Below, one piece after another: positions 63,501 to 64,000 of a stretch of 64,000 nt of DNA. Source of the DNA: Acidovorax sp. A1169 (GTDB lineage Bacteria; Pseudomonadota; Gammaproteobacteria; Burkholderiales; Burkholderiaceae_C); NCBI RefSeq assembly GCF_030704685.1, contig NZ_JAUZDX010000014.1, positions 1 through 64,000 on the forward strand, read 5' to 3'. The translations under genes and the position numbers were made by a program. The notes below the pieces were generated by a model. The model made no database searches and was not told the DNA's origin. It saw nothing but the letters and a program-made list of their open reading frames with translations. Within the stretch, counting starts at the first letter, position 1. Each line of letters opens with the position of its first letter.

Positions 63501-64000
63501 CTACTGCGCGCGCAACATGCCCGGCGACACCCCCAGCACGCGGCGCATGGCGCGCGCCATGTGGCTCTGGTGCGCAAAGCCCGCCGCCAGGGCCACCTGG
63601 CTGGCCGGCAACTGGCCCTGGCGCAGCAGCGCGCGGGCGCGCTCCACCCGGCGCTGCACCACGTACTCGTGCACAGGCACGCCCAGCGAACGCTTGAACA
63701 GCGTCTTGAAGTGCGACATGCTGCTGTGCGCCACGCCGGCCAGCACCGGCAGCGAGAGGTCTTGGTCCAGCCGGTTCTCGATGTAGTCCACCACCCGGCG
63801 CAGCTGCGCCGCGGACAGGCTGGGCGGCGCCTTCCTGGCCAGCGTGTAGCGGCCCAGCAGGTGCACGGCCAGGGCCGTGCCCAGGCTCTCGGCATATAGG
63901 CGACCATTGGGCGAACCGGCCTGGCGCTCGGCCTCCAGCGCCCAGGCGATGTGCGCCAGGTGCGCGTCCTGGAACTGGTGGAGCGGCGCCAGGGCGGCGC
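63501..64000 (-). CDS. AraC-family regulator, truncated by window edge
   Basis: The C-terminal part of an AraC-type regulator running off the right edge. Two HTH motifs are complete (LSLPVLAGVAHSSMSHFKTLFKRSLGVPVHEYV and PASQVALAAGFAHQSHMARAMRRVLGVSPGML). The partial upstream domain (HQFQDAHLAHIAWALEAERQAG...) reads in frame to the window end. It converges with the Crp-family gene. Confidence 0.88.
   Translation of the reverse strand, partial: AALAPLHQFQDAHLAHIAWALEAERQAGSPNGRLYAESLGTALAVHLLGRYTLARKAPPSLSAAQLRRVVDYIENRLDQDLSLPVLAGVAHSSMSHFKTLFKRSLGVPVHEYVVQRRVERARALLRQGQLPASQVALAAGFAHQSHMARAMRRVLGVSPGMLRAQ

Overview
The window is chromosomal DNA of a high-GC betaproteobacterium, most likely a member of the Comamonadaceae (Acidovorax-like). 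This rests on the gene order glmM-folP-ftsH-rlmE / yhbY ... greA, the Bug-type tricarboxylate receptor, a small Trp-rich protein of a Burkholderiales type, and dense GC-rich coding with long antisense shadow frames. No rRNA, tRNA or CRISPR array was seen.

Left part (1-35 kb) is ordinary accessory and metabolic chromosome. It holds two SDR genes with a divergent AraC regulator, a kelch protein, and a compact malonate-utilisation operon on the minus strand (GntR regulator, malonyl-CoA decarboxylase, Bug solute receptor, enoyl-CoA hydratase-like protein, malonyl-CoA synthetase; 11643 down to 5583). It continues with an XRE/epimerase divergent pair with a palindromic operator, an M20 peptidase, acetyltransferases, lgt, bacterioferritin, a GlxA-type regulator with an MFS exporter, a LysR/ilvD divergent pair, a multi-PAS diguanylate cyclase, azurin, an unassigned protein with a nuclease-like motif, and an amino-acid ABC receptor.

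Middle part (35-50 kb) is the conserved housekeeping block glmM, folP, ftsH, rlmE on the minus strand, then yhbY on the plus strand and greA further right. Between rlmE and yhbY sits a complete filamentous phage (inovirus) prophage of about 7.14 kb (40916-48070). It encodes a repressor, a putative ssDNA-binding protein, small membrane proteins, a major coat protein, a pIII-like adhesin, a pVI-like protein, Zot/pI, an HUH replication initiator and a small serine recombinase. A near-identical direct repeat (ACTTTCATTG) at both ends marks the attachment core, and the left copy contains the rlmE start codon. Integration appears to (a) replace the stop codon and terminator of the phage repressor by rlmE, putting rlmE under phage transcription, and (b) leave the original rlmE promoter and start codon reading a 15-codon dead-end ORF followed by the phage terminator. 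This is the most interesting part of the window.

Right part (50-64 kb) is housekeeping: greA, an alpha/beta hydrolase, a cytochrome c, acetyl-CoA synthetase (with a duplicated palindromic 3' end), a YqhA-like membrane protein, a proVWX glycine betaine/proline transporter with a clear promoter and long leader, a zinc-ribbon/RDD/pilin-like fusion, a type IB topoisomerase, a Crp-family regulator and a truncated AraC-type gene at the right edge.
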